From: Leptasterias polaris
Taxonomy: Eukaryota; Echinodermata; Asteroidea; Forcipulatida; Asteriidae
Length of the DNA: 64,000 nt
Assembly (NCBI GenBank): GCA_037783415.1
Contig: JAZGTN010000035.1
Coordinates: 1,178,001 to 1,242,000 of the forward strand
Direction: 5' to 3'
Shown: positions 1-10,764 of the stretch, piece after piece
Layout of the letters: the number at the start of each line of letters is the position of its first letter
Position numbering within the stretch: the first letter of the stretch is position 1
The notes under the pieces: generated by a model
What the model was told of the DNA's origin: nothing
Seen by the model: the letters and a program-made list of their open reading frames with translations, nothing else
Databases searched by the model: none
Made by a program: the position numbers and the translations under genes

Positions 1-678
1 ACTTTTGGTAACAGCTCAAAATCAGTGTTCACATTTTGTGTGATTCAACATTTATGCATGAACAAACAAACCTGTGAAAGTTTGAGCTCAATTGGTCATC
101 AAGGTCACGAGAAAATAGTGAAAAGAGACCTTATGTGTTTTCTGTGTTTCAAACATCGAGTTTATTATCACGCGTGATAAAAACTATTGTTTTACTCATT
201 TCTCAGAAACGATAGCATTTTAGGCAGAAATATTTTAAGGAACCCTTTCTACCATTACTTACTTTAAATCATGTAAGTTATGTGTGAATCTGTGAACATT
301 TGTGTTTTTCGATCTTACCAATAGTGTACAGGGCCTTTAAAGAGTATAGAATCAGAAATTAGAAGGCAGAAACAATTCAACACCTTGCAGACATTATATC
401 AAACTTCTGCTGTATGAGTTAGTTTACTTATTTTGATTTAATCTGGGGTTGAACAAAGAAAAAGTGACTAGGGCGGGACTTGAACCAACAACCTCCGGAC
501 TAACACGCTGGTGCTCTACCAACTGACCTATCCAGCCCTATGTTGGCGGTCTCCCTATTTTGTCAATATCAAGTGACTTGACTGCAACTCTGAAATGACG
601 TGTGAGATATTGTGAGTTTCAGATGAAACAGTGGTTTTCATCTGGTATTAAAAAAACCTATTCTCTTTCGTGTGTCAG
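1..678. other. non-coding stretch upstream of NB-ARC gene
   Basis: AT-rich DNA without a convincing exon. It contains the tRNA-derived unit at 430-541. It is probably an intron or the 5' flank of the NB-ARC/WD40 gene, because the long exon at 985 appears to begin at a splice acceptor. Confidence 0.5.
430..541 (-). repeat. tRNA-derived SINE-like unit
   Basis: Read on the minus strand, the sequence has an A-box-like tggtagagcaccag and a B box ggttcaagtcc, with a tRNA-like order of arms and a GTT triplet at the anticodon position. The D and anticodon stems have mismatches, so this is unlikely to be a working tRNA. After the tRNA-like part comes a run of T and then tttgttcaacccca. Close relatives of that tail recur at about 18517 and 28025, so the unit belongs to a dispersed family. 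Confidence 0.55.
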
Positions 679-738
679 GTCTGGAGAGAAGTCAAAATAG
701 AGAAGTGACGGTCAACAAGGATACCATTGGAAGTAATG
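679..738 (+). CDS. possible small upstream exon of the NB-ARC/WD40 gene
   Basis: These 60 nt lie between a pyrimidine-rich acceptor ending tgtgtcag at 678 and a donor gtatgg at 739. Only one frame is open. It reads LERSQNREVTVNKDTIGSN, starts in phase 1 and ends in phase 1, so it splices in frame to the acceptor at 983-984. The matching phases and two good splice sites are the support. The segment is too short to recognise a domain, and chance is a real alternative. Transcript reads would settle it. Confidence 0.35.
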
Positions 739-984
739 GTATGGAATTAAATACATAAAGAAGAACTGAATTAGCAATTTTTTTCAGAAAGAAGTTGGGT
801 TAATGGAAATAAATAATGTTGAAACATTCTGTTCCAACTTGATTCCGCAAAATTCAGAACACCAAGATACTGTGTGGGAAACTTAAGTTTCACATTTAGT
901 ATTAGTTTCTTTGTTGGTGGTAAATACAATATAGAATGTCGGTTCAAGTAATTTGTAACAAGTTGTGATAAATTTTCTCGACAG

Positions 985-3900
985 AACTTCACAGCAACTT
1001 TCTTCCTGCCCACTTTGTATCCCGTGACTCTGATGTGCAGATAATTCTCAGCAGACTCTTCTTAGAAGAGAGTAGCTCCGTTGGAATCATAGAATGCCAT
1101 CAACCAACTCCAGATACATCAAGAGATTCTCTAGGTATTTGGGGCATTGGGGGCCTAGGGAAAACTGTTCTGGCCAGGATGGTTTACACCGAAGCCAAGG
1201 GGAAATTTCTTATGCATACAGCTTGGGTTGTATTTGGTCAGAATCCATATCTTGTTGGGATCTTTGAGGATCTCCATTACCAGCTTGTAGGAAACCGTTG
1301 CAGCTTCTGCAATCAGGAATCCGCTCAACAGTGGTTAAGATCGTGGAGTCAGACTAAACGAGTATTGATAGTACTTGACGATGTCTGGAATCCTGAACAC
1401 GTTGAATTTTTTAATGTGCTGGGGCTAAGGGGTAGGTATCTGATCACAACTCGTGATCAGCGTGTCCTACTGCAGATCAATTCGGGCATTCATGAACTAG
1501 GACATTTCCAGCGACACGACTCGGAGAGGTTGCTCTTAAAATTGGCAAACACATCTGAAGAAAATATTGTAAAGAACAAACTACAAGAAACAGTTTCAGA
1601 AATCCTGGAAATATTGAGTGACATCCCACTAGCCATTGCAACTGTAGGTGCATCTCTTCGAGTGGTTGAGTCAGAATCCTTTCAGAAGACCATCTGGGAG
1701 GATGCTCTTTCAGATTTAAGAGAAGGTGGGGAATCCACATTAGAGAAGCTGGATAAGGCCTTTGATCTCAGTTTCCAAGCTTTACGCCCAGACTTACAAA
1801 ACTTGTTCATTCATATGGCACTCTTTCCAGAAGATGTAGAGATTTCCAGTGAAGTAGTTTCACTGGTTCTGAGCTCGAAAGATGGTTTTTGTGCAATCAA
1901 TAAAGATAAGGCCCACCGCCAAGTACGCCAAGGTCTGAGGCACTTAAAAGAAAGATCTCTCCTTCAGTTTTCAAGAGAGGCTGAGGGGGTGACATATTAC
2001 TTGATTCATGACCATCTTCTTCGTTTTGTGAAACAAAAGGCACAAAGAGCAGAGCCCAATGGGTTACAAGTTCTTCACCTCTCATTGTTGGAAGCATACA
2101 AAAAACATCACAGAGACAACAAAGATGAGAACAGAAACCAAGCAAGTTCATCTGATGAAGAGGAGGAGGAGGAGGAGGTGGAGGAAAGGGGGGAGCAGCT
2201 TGAGACTCTGAAAGAAACATGTGATTTTCCCTGGTGGGAAATCAAAGATGATGGCTACTTTTACAACCATATTGCCTTCCACTTGACAAGTGCTGGTCTA
2301 TCATCTGTATTTGAAGGCCTTCTTCTAAACTATCAATGGCTGAAAGCAAAGATTACACACACTAGTGTCCCAGGACTTCTTGCTGATTTTGATGCTTTTG
2401 TGAAGATGAATAAAGTAAGAAAGCCAATCAAACTGCTCCACGGGGCTCTGCTTTTAAATGCCGACTCTATATGTCAAGATCAAAATCTTCTAGGACCTCA
2501 TTTAGTTGGAAGCCTTAGAGAAGTCAAAAACCAAGAAATACATAGGTTTATTTGTGAGACTCAAAGTTGTTTTTCTGGGATTCCTGTATTTATTCCTCGA
2601 ACACAATGTCTCACCCAACCAGGCCAAGTCTTAAAGAAGATATTTTGTCGCAGCTTGGGAGCAGCAATACTATCTGCAACTGTAAGACAGTCAGGAGTAG
2701 AGTTTCTGACAGGCTCGTCTTCGGCGGCAGGATCTGTGCGTATTGGACAAATGACCACCGGAGAGTCATTCTGTTTGGGTGATGCAGCATCATGTCACAA
2801 CAGTCTGGTGACTTGTCTAGCTTTAGATCCTCATGACAGATTCGTCATCAGTGCTTCTTGTGATTCGAGCTTGAAACTCTGGCCACTACCTGACAAAATT
2901 GGTTCCCCAATTGAAGGGAAAGTCATCACAATTGGGAACCATAATGAAGACGTGTACTGTGTTGCTGTTACCAAGGATGGCCTTCATGCAGTATCTGGTT
3001 CACTAGACCAAACGATTAAGATTTGGAATCTTGAAACTTGTCAGTGTACCTCAACTTTATCTGCAGGTGCAGTCATTCGAGGAGTCTGTGTCGCAGAAAA
3101 TGATTCGCTGATAATTTCATGTGGTGCAAACTCCAGTGTAATTAAGTGGAACTTGAAAACGGGTAACCTAATCAAACGTGTCAGAGTGGGCACAGGGAGT
3201 ACGGTGTATGGCATCACAAAATCATCAGATGAATCAAGTTTAGCCTTGGCATGCTCTGATAAGACTGTAAGAATAGTTCAGTTGTCAACTTTGGAAGAAG
3301 AGGGAAGGCCTTTTGAAGGCCATGTTGATGACGTCATCTGTTGCTGCTTCTCTTTGGATAAGAAGTTACTTTTTAGTGGCGATAATGCGGGCTTGATGAT
3401 CATTTGGTGTGTGCCCTCTCGTGCTGTGCTGCAGGAGATATTTGCCCACAGTGCTGCAATCAGGACCATCATGCTAACTCCAGATCAACAAACTATCTTT
3501 ACCAGCTCCACGGATGATTGTATAAAGCTCTGGAGGAACCAGCACATGAAGCAGACAAGGCAACCTCACCAGGGAAAAGATCCTGGCAGTATTCACAGGG
3601 ATGTGGTTACTCACTTAACTATCAGTCCATCGGGGAAATTGGCAGCATCAGCATCTCGTGATAAAACCATTGGAATCTTGGATGTAGAGACGTCTAAGTT
3701 AATCGAGCGCCAATCAGGATATGATGACTGTGTCAACACTGTTGAGTTCCTTCCTCTTCAACATTCAGGAGGCCATGATGGCCTTGATCAAAGTGAATAC
3801 AAACTAGAGTCAACTGTTGTGTCTGGTAGCAAAGATGGGAAAGTCATTGTCTGGAATTGGCAAGAAAGAAGTACATACTTACTTGGTAGTCATCCCCACA

Positions 3901-5669
3901 GTGTAGAGTGCCTTTGTGTCTCAAAGAGTGGCTCCTTTGTTTTCTCAGGATCTGTGGACAGCTTCATCCTGATGTGGGATCCGTGGGAGAGGTTTCTTGT
4001 TTGTAAACTTTCTTGTGGCGACAGAGCTGGGATTCGTCATTTATCCTTGATGTCTAATGGTCGTAGACTTTCAGCTGGTTTGAGAGAGTCAATAGTAGTT
4101 TGGGATATTGAGCCCATTGTTAAGAAATATCAGGGATGTAAACTTGGTGGAGAAACTAGATCAGAGACTCAACGAAGTGGCAGCTTAGAGATGTATGTAC
4201 CACCTTCTGATGTGCTGTTTGAGCCTGAACCTATACCTCTTCCCATTTCTGCATTACCAAAGAATGAGATCTTTATTCTCGCCAACTCACCAAACAACAA
4301 CCTTCGGGTCTGCAGGTCAAAGGTGAGGCGTGAAAGCAAGCTGAGAGCTGGTCATCAAAAGGGAGACACAATCACAGCCCTCTATGTTTCTGATGATGAG
4401 ACCATGATATTTTCTGGGTCCTTGAACGGAGGTGTGAGAATCTCTTGGCGAGTTGGCTGTAAGGTCACCAAAGTTCTCGGTGGTCTCTGGCAAAGCGATT
4501 CCAAGACTTGCGCAATTACTGCTATAACAGCATTATGTGCAGGTCGCTTTGTTCTTGCAGGATGCCAAAACGGAGAGATTTGGATGTGGGATTGTAAACA
4601 TTATGGTGCGACCAGTGACGATGAAACCACAAGAGATTCCCCCAAGCCATATCAAATTGGTGTACTTGATTCAGCTGTCGATTGTTTGAGAAACTTAGGA
4701 GAGAATATGGTTGTATCCAGTAATGACAGTAAGATAAACCCTGTCATCCAACTATGGGAATTATCATCTCTCATAAATCGCATCGAAGATGAAAACCCAA
4801 CAGCTGGTCCTGTTGTCCCGTCAGCTCATTTGCTGAAACGCCATTCTGGATCAATTTTTGATGTTCTAGTTGTAGATGAATCACACCTGGTGTCGTCCTC
4901 TGAAGATGGTGAACTGTTAATGTGGACAATAAGTCGTCATCCTGGAGGTCGTGTTAAAGTTGAATGCATTACCGTGTTTAAAGCTGAATTATATTCAGTC
5001 CGTTGTCTCGCAGTTACTCCATGCAGGCAGATCATCTTGTGTGCTACGTGTCAGAACTATGTAGAAATGTGGACCATCGAAGAGATGGAGTGCAAATCCA
5101 GATTGCCTGTTAAATTCAACATCAAGAAGATGGTGGTCTTGGCTGATAATCAAAGATTTATGTGTGTGTACGACAACTTGGGTATTGAAGTACGCTGTCT
5201 GAAAGGGGGTGACTGCCTGACGGAGTTCCGCGCTTTTCAAAGTGCCTTGGGACATTTTTGCACTCTCTGTGAACATACCGCCATCTCAGACAGTGTGTAC
5301 TGCTCAGTTAAAGTATGGGACATGAACACAAGTAGAGTTGTGTGTCATGTCGGGGCTAAATCAAGTCCGGACATTTCGGAAGCATCGCCATCGCACCGTT
5401 CCAAACCAGCATGCAAGTCTCCTTGTATTCACAAACATTCCAGGAGAATAACGGCTCTCGATTGGTTGGGGATGAGTCATGTGGTAACTGGTTCTTACGA
5501 CTGTCACTTGAAACTCTGGGATCTATTCGACGAGTTGGCTGATTGCATTTGCCAGTTTGTCTTTGAGCACACAGTGACAGCGGTACAATCAGTGACCAGT
5601 GAGTCGGTCGCAGTTGGTCTGAGTGATGGAAATGTGTACTTTATGGATATTCTTAATCTGGGTCCTTAA
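985..5669 (+). CDS. NB-ARC ATPase with C-terminal WD40 propellers (APAF1/NLR-like), 5' partial
   Basis: A single long exon of more than 1,540 codons. The frame is open from 972 and has no good ATG near its start. A pyrimidine-rich acceptor ends at 984 (ttttctcgacag), and the residues after it (FLPAHFVSRDSDVQ) resemble the linker that precedes the NB-ARC fold in APAF1. The true start is therefore probably in an upstream exon. Numbering the codon at 1035 as 1: P-loop GIGGLGKT 37-44, Walker B LIVLDD 111-116, ITTR 137-140, a GLPL-like IPLAI, ALFPED 262-267 and an MHD-like IHD 324-326. A Glu/Asp run follows (2155-2200). Next is a helical segment with GYFYNHIAFHL, as in APAF1-type HD2, then about 19 WD40 repeats from residue 587 to the end. 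NB-ARC proteins are nucleotide-driven oligomerising switches in cell death or immune sensing, and the WD40 part usually senses or autoinhibits. No CARD, DED or TIR domain is visible in the window. The ligand and output are unknown. Confidence 0.88.
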
Positions 5670-5701
5670 AACTGTCCATCTTTGAATAGGTGCCATAAGG
5701 T

Positions 5702-6120
5702 CCAGTAGGCCACACCCCTTGACAAATTGACCGATCACAACGCGTGATTCAAGGTCCGACAAATTTCTGATTTGTTTGTATTGTTTACTACACACATTTC
5801 GTTGAATTTACTTTTGTGTCATTTGTTCAAGGCTATTCTTTTATAAACTTGATTTTTTTTATCCTTAACCATGGTCAAGCGGTGTTCATATCCTAATGGA
5901 AGTTCCTACTCCCGAAACCCTGACAAGAGATCGAGGGAATGTATATTTTTGGCCATTTCCGAAGCCGAGGTAAGACAGAGAAAAGTAGTATCCGCTGGGT
6001 TAGTGTGTGCGTGCGGTGGGCCGAATACTCGTCTGGCTGTGTACAAATCCACAACGACGTGCCACACACGACACGTTCGGTCGTTGCTAGGTAGTTGCTA
6101 TGGTGGGCGTGGCCTACTGG
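5702..6120. mobile_element. 419-bp inverted-repeat-bounded element with THAP remnant
   Basis: The left end ccagtaggccacaccc (5702-5717) matches the reverse complement of the right end gggcgtggcctactgg (6105-6120) with one mismatch in 16. A decayed THAP-type ORF lies between them. No clear target-site duplication is visible in the immediate flanks. THAP domains are the DNA-binding domain of P-element-type transposases and of many host proteins, so this could be a deletion derivative of a DNA transposon or a truncated gene copy. It lies just after the NB-ARC/WD40 stop codon and may be part of that gene's 3' UTR. Confidence 0.45.
5871..6100 (+). pseudogene. decayed THAP zinc-finger domain
   Basis: The frame from the ATG at 5871 starts MVKRCSYPNGSSYSRNP, like the N-terminus of THAP domains (C2CH zinc fingers), but the second expected cysteine is Gly. 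The typical FPKPR segment is present one frame over (5954-5969), followed by an in-frame stop in that frame. A W-x-x-x-C-G-R-P-type block returns in another frame with a 4-bp insertion (gtgc), and the C-terminal Cys/His block is frameshifted again. At least three frame changes make this a relic rather than a gene. An intron is an alternative for one break, because aggtaaga at 5967 resembles a donor. Confidence 0.6.
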
Positions 6121-6222
6121 ATCGGTGTATTGTGTAGTAAGGTCATTTATTTACCATTTGCCAAATTGTTCAGTGCCAATTTAATTAGTTGCATGCTTTT
6201 TTTAATAGTATTTGTTGCCCAG

Positions 6223-6228
6223 AATAAA
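6223..6228 (+). promoter_or_regulatory. candidate poly(A) signal of the NB-ARC/WD40 gene
   Basis: This is the first AATAAA after the stop codon at 5669. If used, the 3' UTR would include the THAP-remnant element. Confidence 0.35.
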
Positions 6229-6978
6229 CTATGTACGACAACAAAATCTTCCAAAAGGCCAGAAACATAATTGTACAAGTTATTTGAATGAGAAATAATT
6301 ATACTAGACGCTTGTTACTGGCAAGCATTTTAAGGACACCAATTTAAGGATGCCCAGATTCTAGATTTAAGAATTCCTTTTCAATTAGACCTAGCTTAAA
6401 AATGCACATGGTGGGGGAGTTTCCAGAATGGTTCAAATATTTTTAGTTAATGTAGGTATGTTATTCATGATTTCACATGTTTACAAACGTGTCAAAAAGC
6501 CTAAACCAGGCACAAAAATCTACAACTCAACAACAAATTTTGAAGAATTTTTGTTTACAACTCTTACCAACTGCTGATAAGGAGAAACTTATTAAGCTGT
6601 TATATTTATATTTTAAAGACTTTATTTTGAGATGAAATAAGGGTACAGTGTGTAAAACGTATCATATGTTCAAGACCAATGTAGCATCTTGCCTGCCAGG
6701 AAATGCTATGGAATGCACAGGGTTGATGTTTTTGTTAACAAGGTGAAATGATCTGTTGATTCAAATCACCTTTTCCTAAAAAATACAGTTTAGTAAAAGT
6801 TGGATTTGTTAGGATGGGATCACTTTTGTAATACAGTGAAAGTGTAAATATTTGTATACTTATCGTGCCTTTTACCTGTAGTGCTGCACTACATTTCTTT
6901 AAGAAAAACAATGCATCTTTATGGTATGTAAAGCCTCCTTTCTGTTCCAAATTTTACTGTTCAGTTTAGTATTTTATT
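6229..6978. other. intergenic, nothing recognised
   Basis: AT-rich DNA with no coding signal or repeat unit that I can name. Confidence 0.5.
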
Positions 6979-7142
6979 CAAATATTGGATGCAAATGAGT
7001 GCAATGTCGCTGAAAAAAATCATAAGTGTAATCTGGACCACTCTGATTTCACGAGGCGAAGCCGAGTGAAGTGAAAAGGCCAGATTTTACAGAGTGATCA
7101 TATTCTGCGACAATGCATGAATGAAATGCACTCAATATTTGT
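6979..7142. repeat. foldback (long hairpin) element with gaggcgaagccga loop
   Basis: Two imperfectly complementary arms (about 6979-7052 and 7066-7142) flank a 13-nt centre gaggcgaagccga at 7053-7065. Shared arm segments include gtgca-type and tgtcgc/gcgaca blocks. A second foldback at 26882-27005 has nearly the same centre but different arms. Confidence 0.55.
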
Positions 7143-7770
7143 GTTATATTTCTCTCGCATACAGATCGTTGCCATATGAACAATTATTCACAAAAAAGGC
7201 ACAGAAACTTGCCATTATACACTCTAAAAACAAAAACCTCAACAACATGATGGATGACTCTATGTATACACCAGCCTTGTCCGCTTGGTAGGGTGTTGCC
7301 TGTTTTTGAAACGACACTGTGAAGCGTCCAATAATTATCTATATTGGACAACATGTGATGCGTGTTCCACCAATTAAATTACAAGGATCTGTGTATGAGG
7401 TACATAAAACTTGATATTAAAAAAAATATATAAAAATTTTTGTGTTATTTCAGGTCTAATTGCAGCAAATATTAATATCTTTTGAAAATATTCCAACCAA
7501 ATGCAAATGTTTAGTTTCAGTAACATTTATATATGTTTCTAATCAAATCTACCTGTGTTTTTTATATGTGTGTGTGAAAAAAGTTTTTATATAAATTATA
7601 TTTTCTAGCAAAACTTTCTTCAATTTGCTTATTCCTAATAGTAAAAGTTGTTGTATTTTGTTGCAATTTCCAGTCAACTAAATGTCCATGCACTGTGCTG
7701 AATTTAGCAGGGTTCTACATGGCCCTGACATGTCTGTGTGCAATCTGAGTCTCCAGCAACAGAATCCGAT
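7143..7770. other. intergenic, nothing recognised
   Basis: AT-rich and mostly simple; no exon-like or repeat structure identified. Confidence 0.45.
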
Positions 7771-8075
7771 GTTGCACTTGTTTCTGCATTGGGGCATTCT
7801 ACTGCATCCAACTCAAGTTCTGACCATTGAAGCAGTGTGGGTTCGAATCCCAGTTATGGCACTTTAAACCTAACCTCGGAAGGGTGACACAGTATCGCAT
7901 GGAGTTAACCCCTTACAAGTAGTGCTTATTTAAGCAGCTTGGGGTTGTACGCTCCCTAAGAAGAGCATGGGTCTAAAAGTAAGCCCGATTAACAGGGATA
8001 ATATTTTTTAAAGCAACTTGATCTATTTACTAGGATGTGTGCGCTATATAAAAACCAATATAATTATTATTTAAC
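7771..8075 (+). repeat. SINE-like element with B box
   Basis: A tRNA-type B box ggttcgaatcc occurs at 7840-7850. It is followed by a roughly 220-bp body that ends gcgctatataaaaaccaat plus an AT-rich tail. That 'gcgctatataaa' ending recurs in other SINE-like units of the window (for example near 31320). Confidence 0.5.
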
Positions 8076-9539
8076 AGTTTTGCACTTTAATGCTATTTGA
8101 CAGGGTAACTAGAAAACACTTGATGGTGGATACAGGGTTTTTAAATAACTGATAGCGCTTTGTGATGTCTATATGTGAAATGGAAAGCGTTTTTAAATAA
8201 TAAATAATATTATATGTTGGATTGTCCGCGTGTTTTAAGACTAGTGCCTTGCTATTTTTGACTGGATAGATACAATGTATACAATTTTTCTCTCGGGCAT
8301 AAAAAAAGGAAATACATACTCACGCGATTTTCCACGTCTTAAGGCCAAGTAGGGAGTAGCCATTTTACAGAGAGGGTCTTTTTTTTATTTTGTATGTTTG
8401 GACCAACGTGTGTGTTTTTCAAATAAAACGGCCATTGCAACTGAATTTGTCTTTCAACTCACAAGTTTCCTTTGTCCCTGTAGTTAATATCCTATTCCTT
8501 GTGGACCACCCCAGTCTTTCTATGGAGACCTTTTGTTTTCTCCATAAGGTAGCGGATATTAAAACAACTTATCAGAATTGAGCATACGCTTTGATGAATC
8601 AAGGAAGAGAGGGGTGTGCAATTTAAAACAATGCATATAAATAATCGATTTTGTTCCATTTTGCATTTTTATATAAGAAAAAGACTTGCTTAATTCAGTG
8701 CAACAAACGCACAGCTTCCAACATTTGCATCTTGCAATCAGGGAGGTTTTGTCTAACAGTCAGAGAGATATTTAGAATTACATTCAAAATAACAGGGCAA
8801 ATTATTCAATAATCAGGGATATTTCAACATTGGTTTATTTTCAGGGAACTTTCTACAGAATCAGAAAGGGTTGGCAGCTGTGCAAACATGACCTCCAAAT
8901 ATTTTGTTTCCCCTTTCATTTTTTATATTAATATTTAATGTTATAAATCAGAAAAGGACAACGGGTACAACAAAAAGTATATCATGCTAAAATATGAGAT
9001 ATGTAATTACAAAATTGATAGATAAAAAAAGTAAAAAATGAGAAGATATATAATACACCATGCACACTTTGACTTTAAAAATATACACACTGAGGCGATT
9101 TGTGCAGACAAAATATCAAGATCAAGATAATTTCTGCGTTTAAGCAGTTATTTTTAAAAAAACTTTCAGAGAATGACCTTCCTAAGTACCGATAGGTTAA
9201 TCAGACCCTTTATAAAACAATAGTAATTACTTGCACACATTTAAGTTAAAACATGATTTTAAAAACAAAATTATCAAGATGAAAGGATTTCATATCAAAA
9301 CTTATTTTCGATTGATTTAAATACACTCGTCATTCCTTAAGAATAAAAACATTCAACGTTTTTCTCTGTTATAAAAAATATATCCGAGTACAAAAATCCA
9401 CATTAAGGCATTATTCAATGCTGGCATATTTTACATTGCCACACAATTTGTTTTTCTACCTCCATGGTGTAACACGTTTGATACATTTATACATGAAGTA
9501 CTTAGTGTTGTAAATACTTAATCATTCCTGTTAAAAAGA
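8076..9539. other. intergenic, nothing recognised
   Basis: AT-rich DNA, no supported gene; short ORFs here have no recognisable composition or domain. Confidence 0.45.
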
Positions 9540-9800
9540 TCTTCTAGAGATGTACTCCCAAAGGGGCTATATACCCCAATTGTCATGAAGTTGAACTCCA
9601 TTAAGAGATAATATTGTAGTGATACACCCCACTGGGATATATATATATATATGTGGGTGATATAACTCAATGAGGGTATACCCATATGGGTGATATACCC
9701 GATATGAGATACACCCCAACAGGCAGTATATTTCAATGATGTAAATATCCAATAATATACCCCTATTGGAGAACATAACACCCAAAGGCACAAACCCTTA
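9540..9800. repeat. degenerate tataccc-type repeat region with an (AT)n run
   Basis: Variants of atacccca/tggggtat recur many times on both strands between 9550 and 9790, with (AT)n near 9640-9652. The words are spaced irregularly, giving many small potential hairpins. Confidence 0.4.
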
Positions 9801-10594
9801 TTTGGGAATAGACCCAAACTACAGATATCTTGTATAGATTAAAGGCACTGTTGTAAGGACGGAAAAGTGAAAATGGCAAAAAAAATTACAGCAACAGCAC
9901 ACTTCAACTACTACAGATGTTGATGACGCTTGGCAAATTAAGGCCAATCAACGAAATAAGTACAAACGTTTTCCTTGCTATGCAATTAATCCCAAATGGC
10001 GTGGGTGACCTTCAGAGAACTAACTCTGTGATGGATTCTACAGCAAATTCATCAAGTCCAATAAAACAACCACCAACGACACTACAGACCTTCGATCACA
10101 AACACTGAGTCATGAGTTTAACAACAAAAACTAAAATTCTGATAACATATTTACTGGAATGAAAACTGTAAGCATTATGGATTTATTGGTAAGGGGAACG
10201 CATCTCCCTCGAGTCAATTTGAGTCAACAATATTAGCCACGCCTGGACGTACGGTGATGATTGTACAGAAATGATCATTTCTGAAGGGTTAACTGAGTGA
10301 GGACGTGTACACACTGTACCTTTTAAAAGTCTCTCCAGGCTTCAATAAATGTTTCAGCTAAATTCATTGAACCATTTGGCATTTCTTGAGTTCATTCAAC
10401 CTCAGAACTGAAATAATTACAGGTCCAGAATAGATTTCACAGTTTATTAACATTTCAAGTTCACTTTCTGTCATAATTTCTTTTACAGACAAACTTTGTA
10501 GGCGGGATAAACTTCTCAAGATGTTCTTCAATCACGTGAACATCCAATATTTAAATTTGATCAGAATTTGTCCATCTGATTGACAGAAGCCCTG
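9801..10594. other. 3' flank / 3' UTR of the giant EGF/LamG gene
   Basis: Lies directly downstream (minus strand) of the stop codon at 10595-10597. No protein-coding signal. A candidate poly(A) signal occurs at 10443-10448. Confidence 0.5.
10443..10448 (-). promoter_or_regulatory. candidate poly(A) signal of the giant EGF/LamG gene
   Basis: tttatt on the plus strand is AATAAA on the minus strand, about 150 nt beyond the TAA stop. Another copy lies at 10182-10187. Confidence 0.35.
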
Positions 10595-10764
10595 TTAAGA
10601 ACATGTTGTTATCCCCGCTCCGCCCATCGGATCGGTTTGGAGGTTGACAGAGGGTAACGTCTGGCTTCCTGGATTGATGGCCGTGGCAAACTGACCGATG
10701 CAACCGACTAGGCCCTGATCGAAGTAACCCCCAGTCAGCTGCTGGACATCGTCAGGATGCCCAC
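10595..10764 (-). CDS. exon 43: end of LamG5 and stop codon
   Basis: Reads [18 protein letters not shown], then LVGCIGQF, and ends ITTCS before TAA. The GLVGC and final cysteine are the usual closing disulfide segment of a laminin-G domain. The acceptor is ttttttaag after a long pyrimidine tract. The protein stops within five residues of the domain end, so no membrane anchor follows. Confidence 0.85.

Noticed and set aside
466..541. Functional tRNA gene on the minus strand
   Set aside because: A and B boxes are present, but the D and anticodon stems have mismatches and the 3' tail recurs in other copies, so it fits a SINE better.
1035..1037. Start codon of the NB-ARC/WD40 protein at 1035
   Set aside because: The codon is GTG, and the frame continues upstream through an APAF1-like linker to a splice acceptor at 984, so it is not a real initiation site.
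5871..6137. Intact small THAP gene of 88 codons
   Set aside because: Later THAP motifs fall in other frames and a zinc-binding Cys is missing, so it is a relic.
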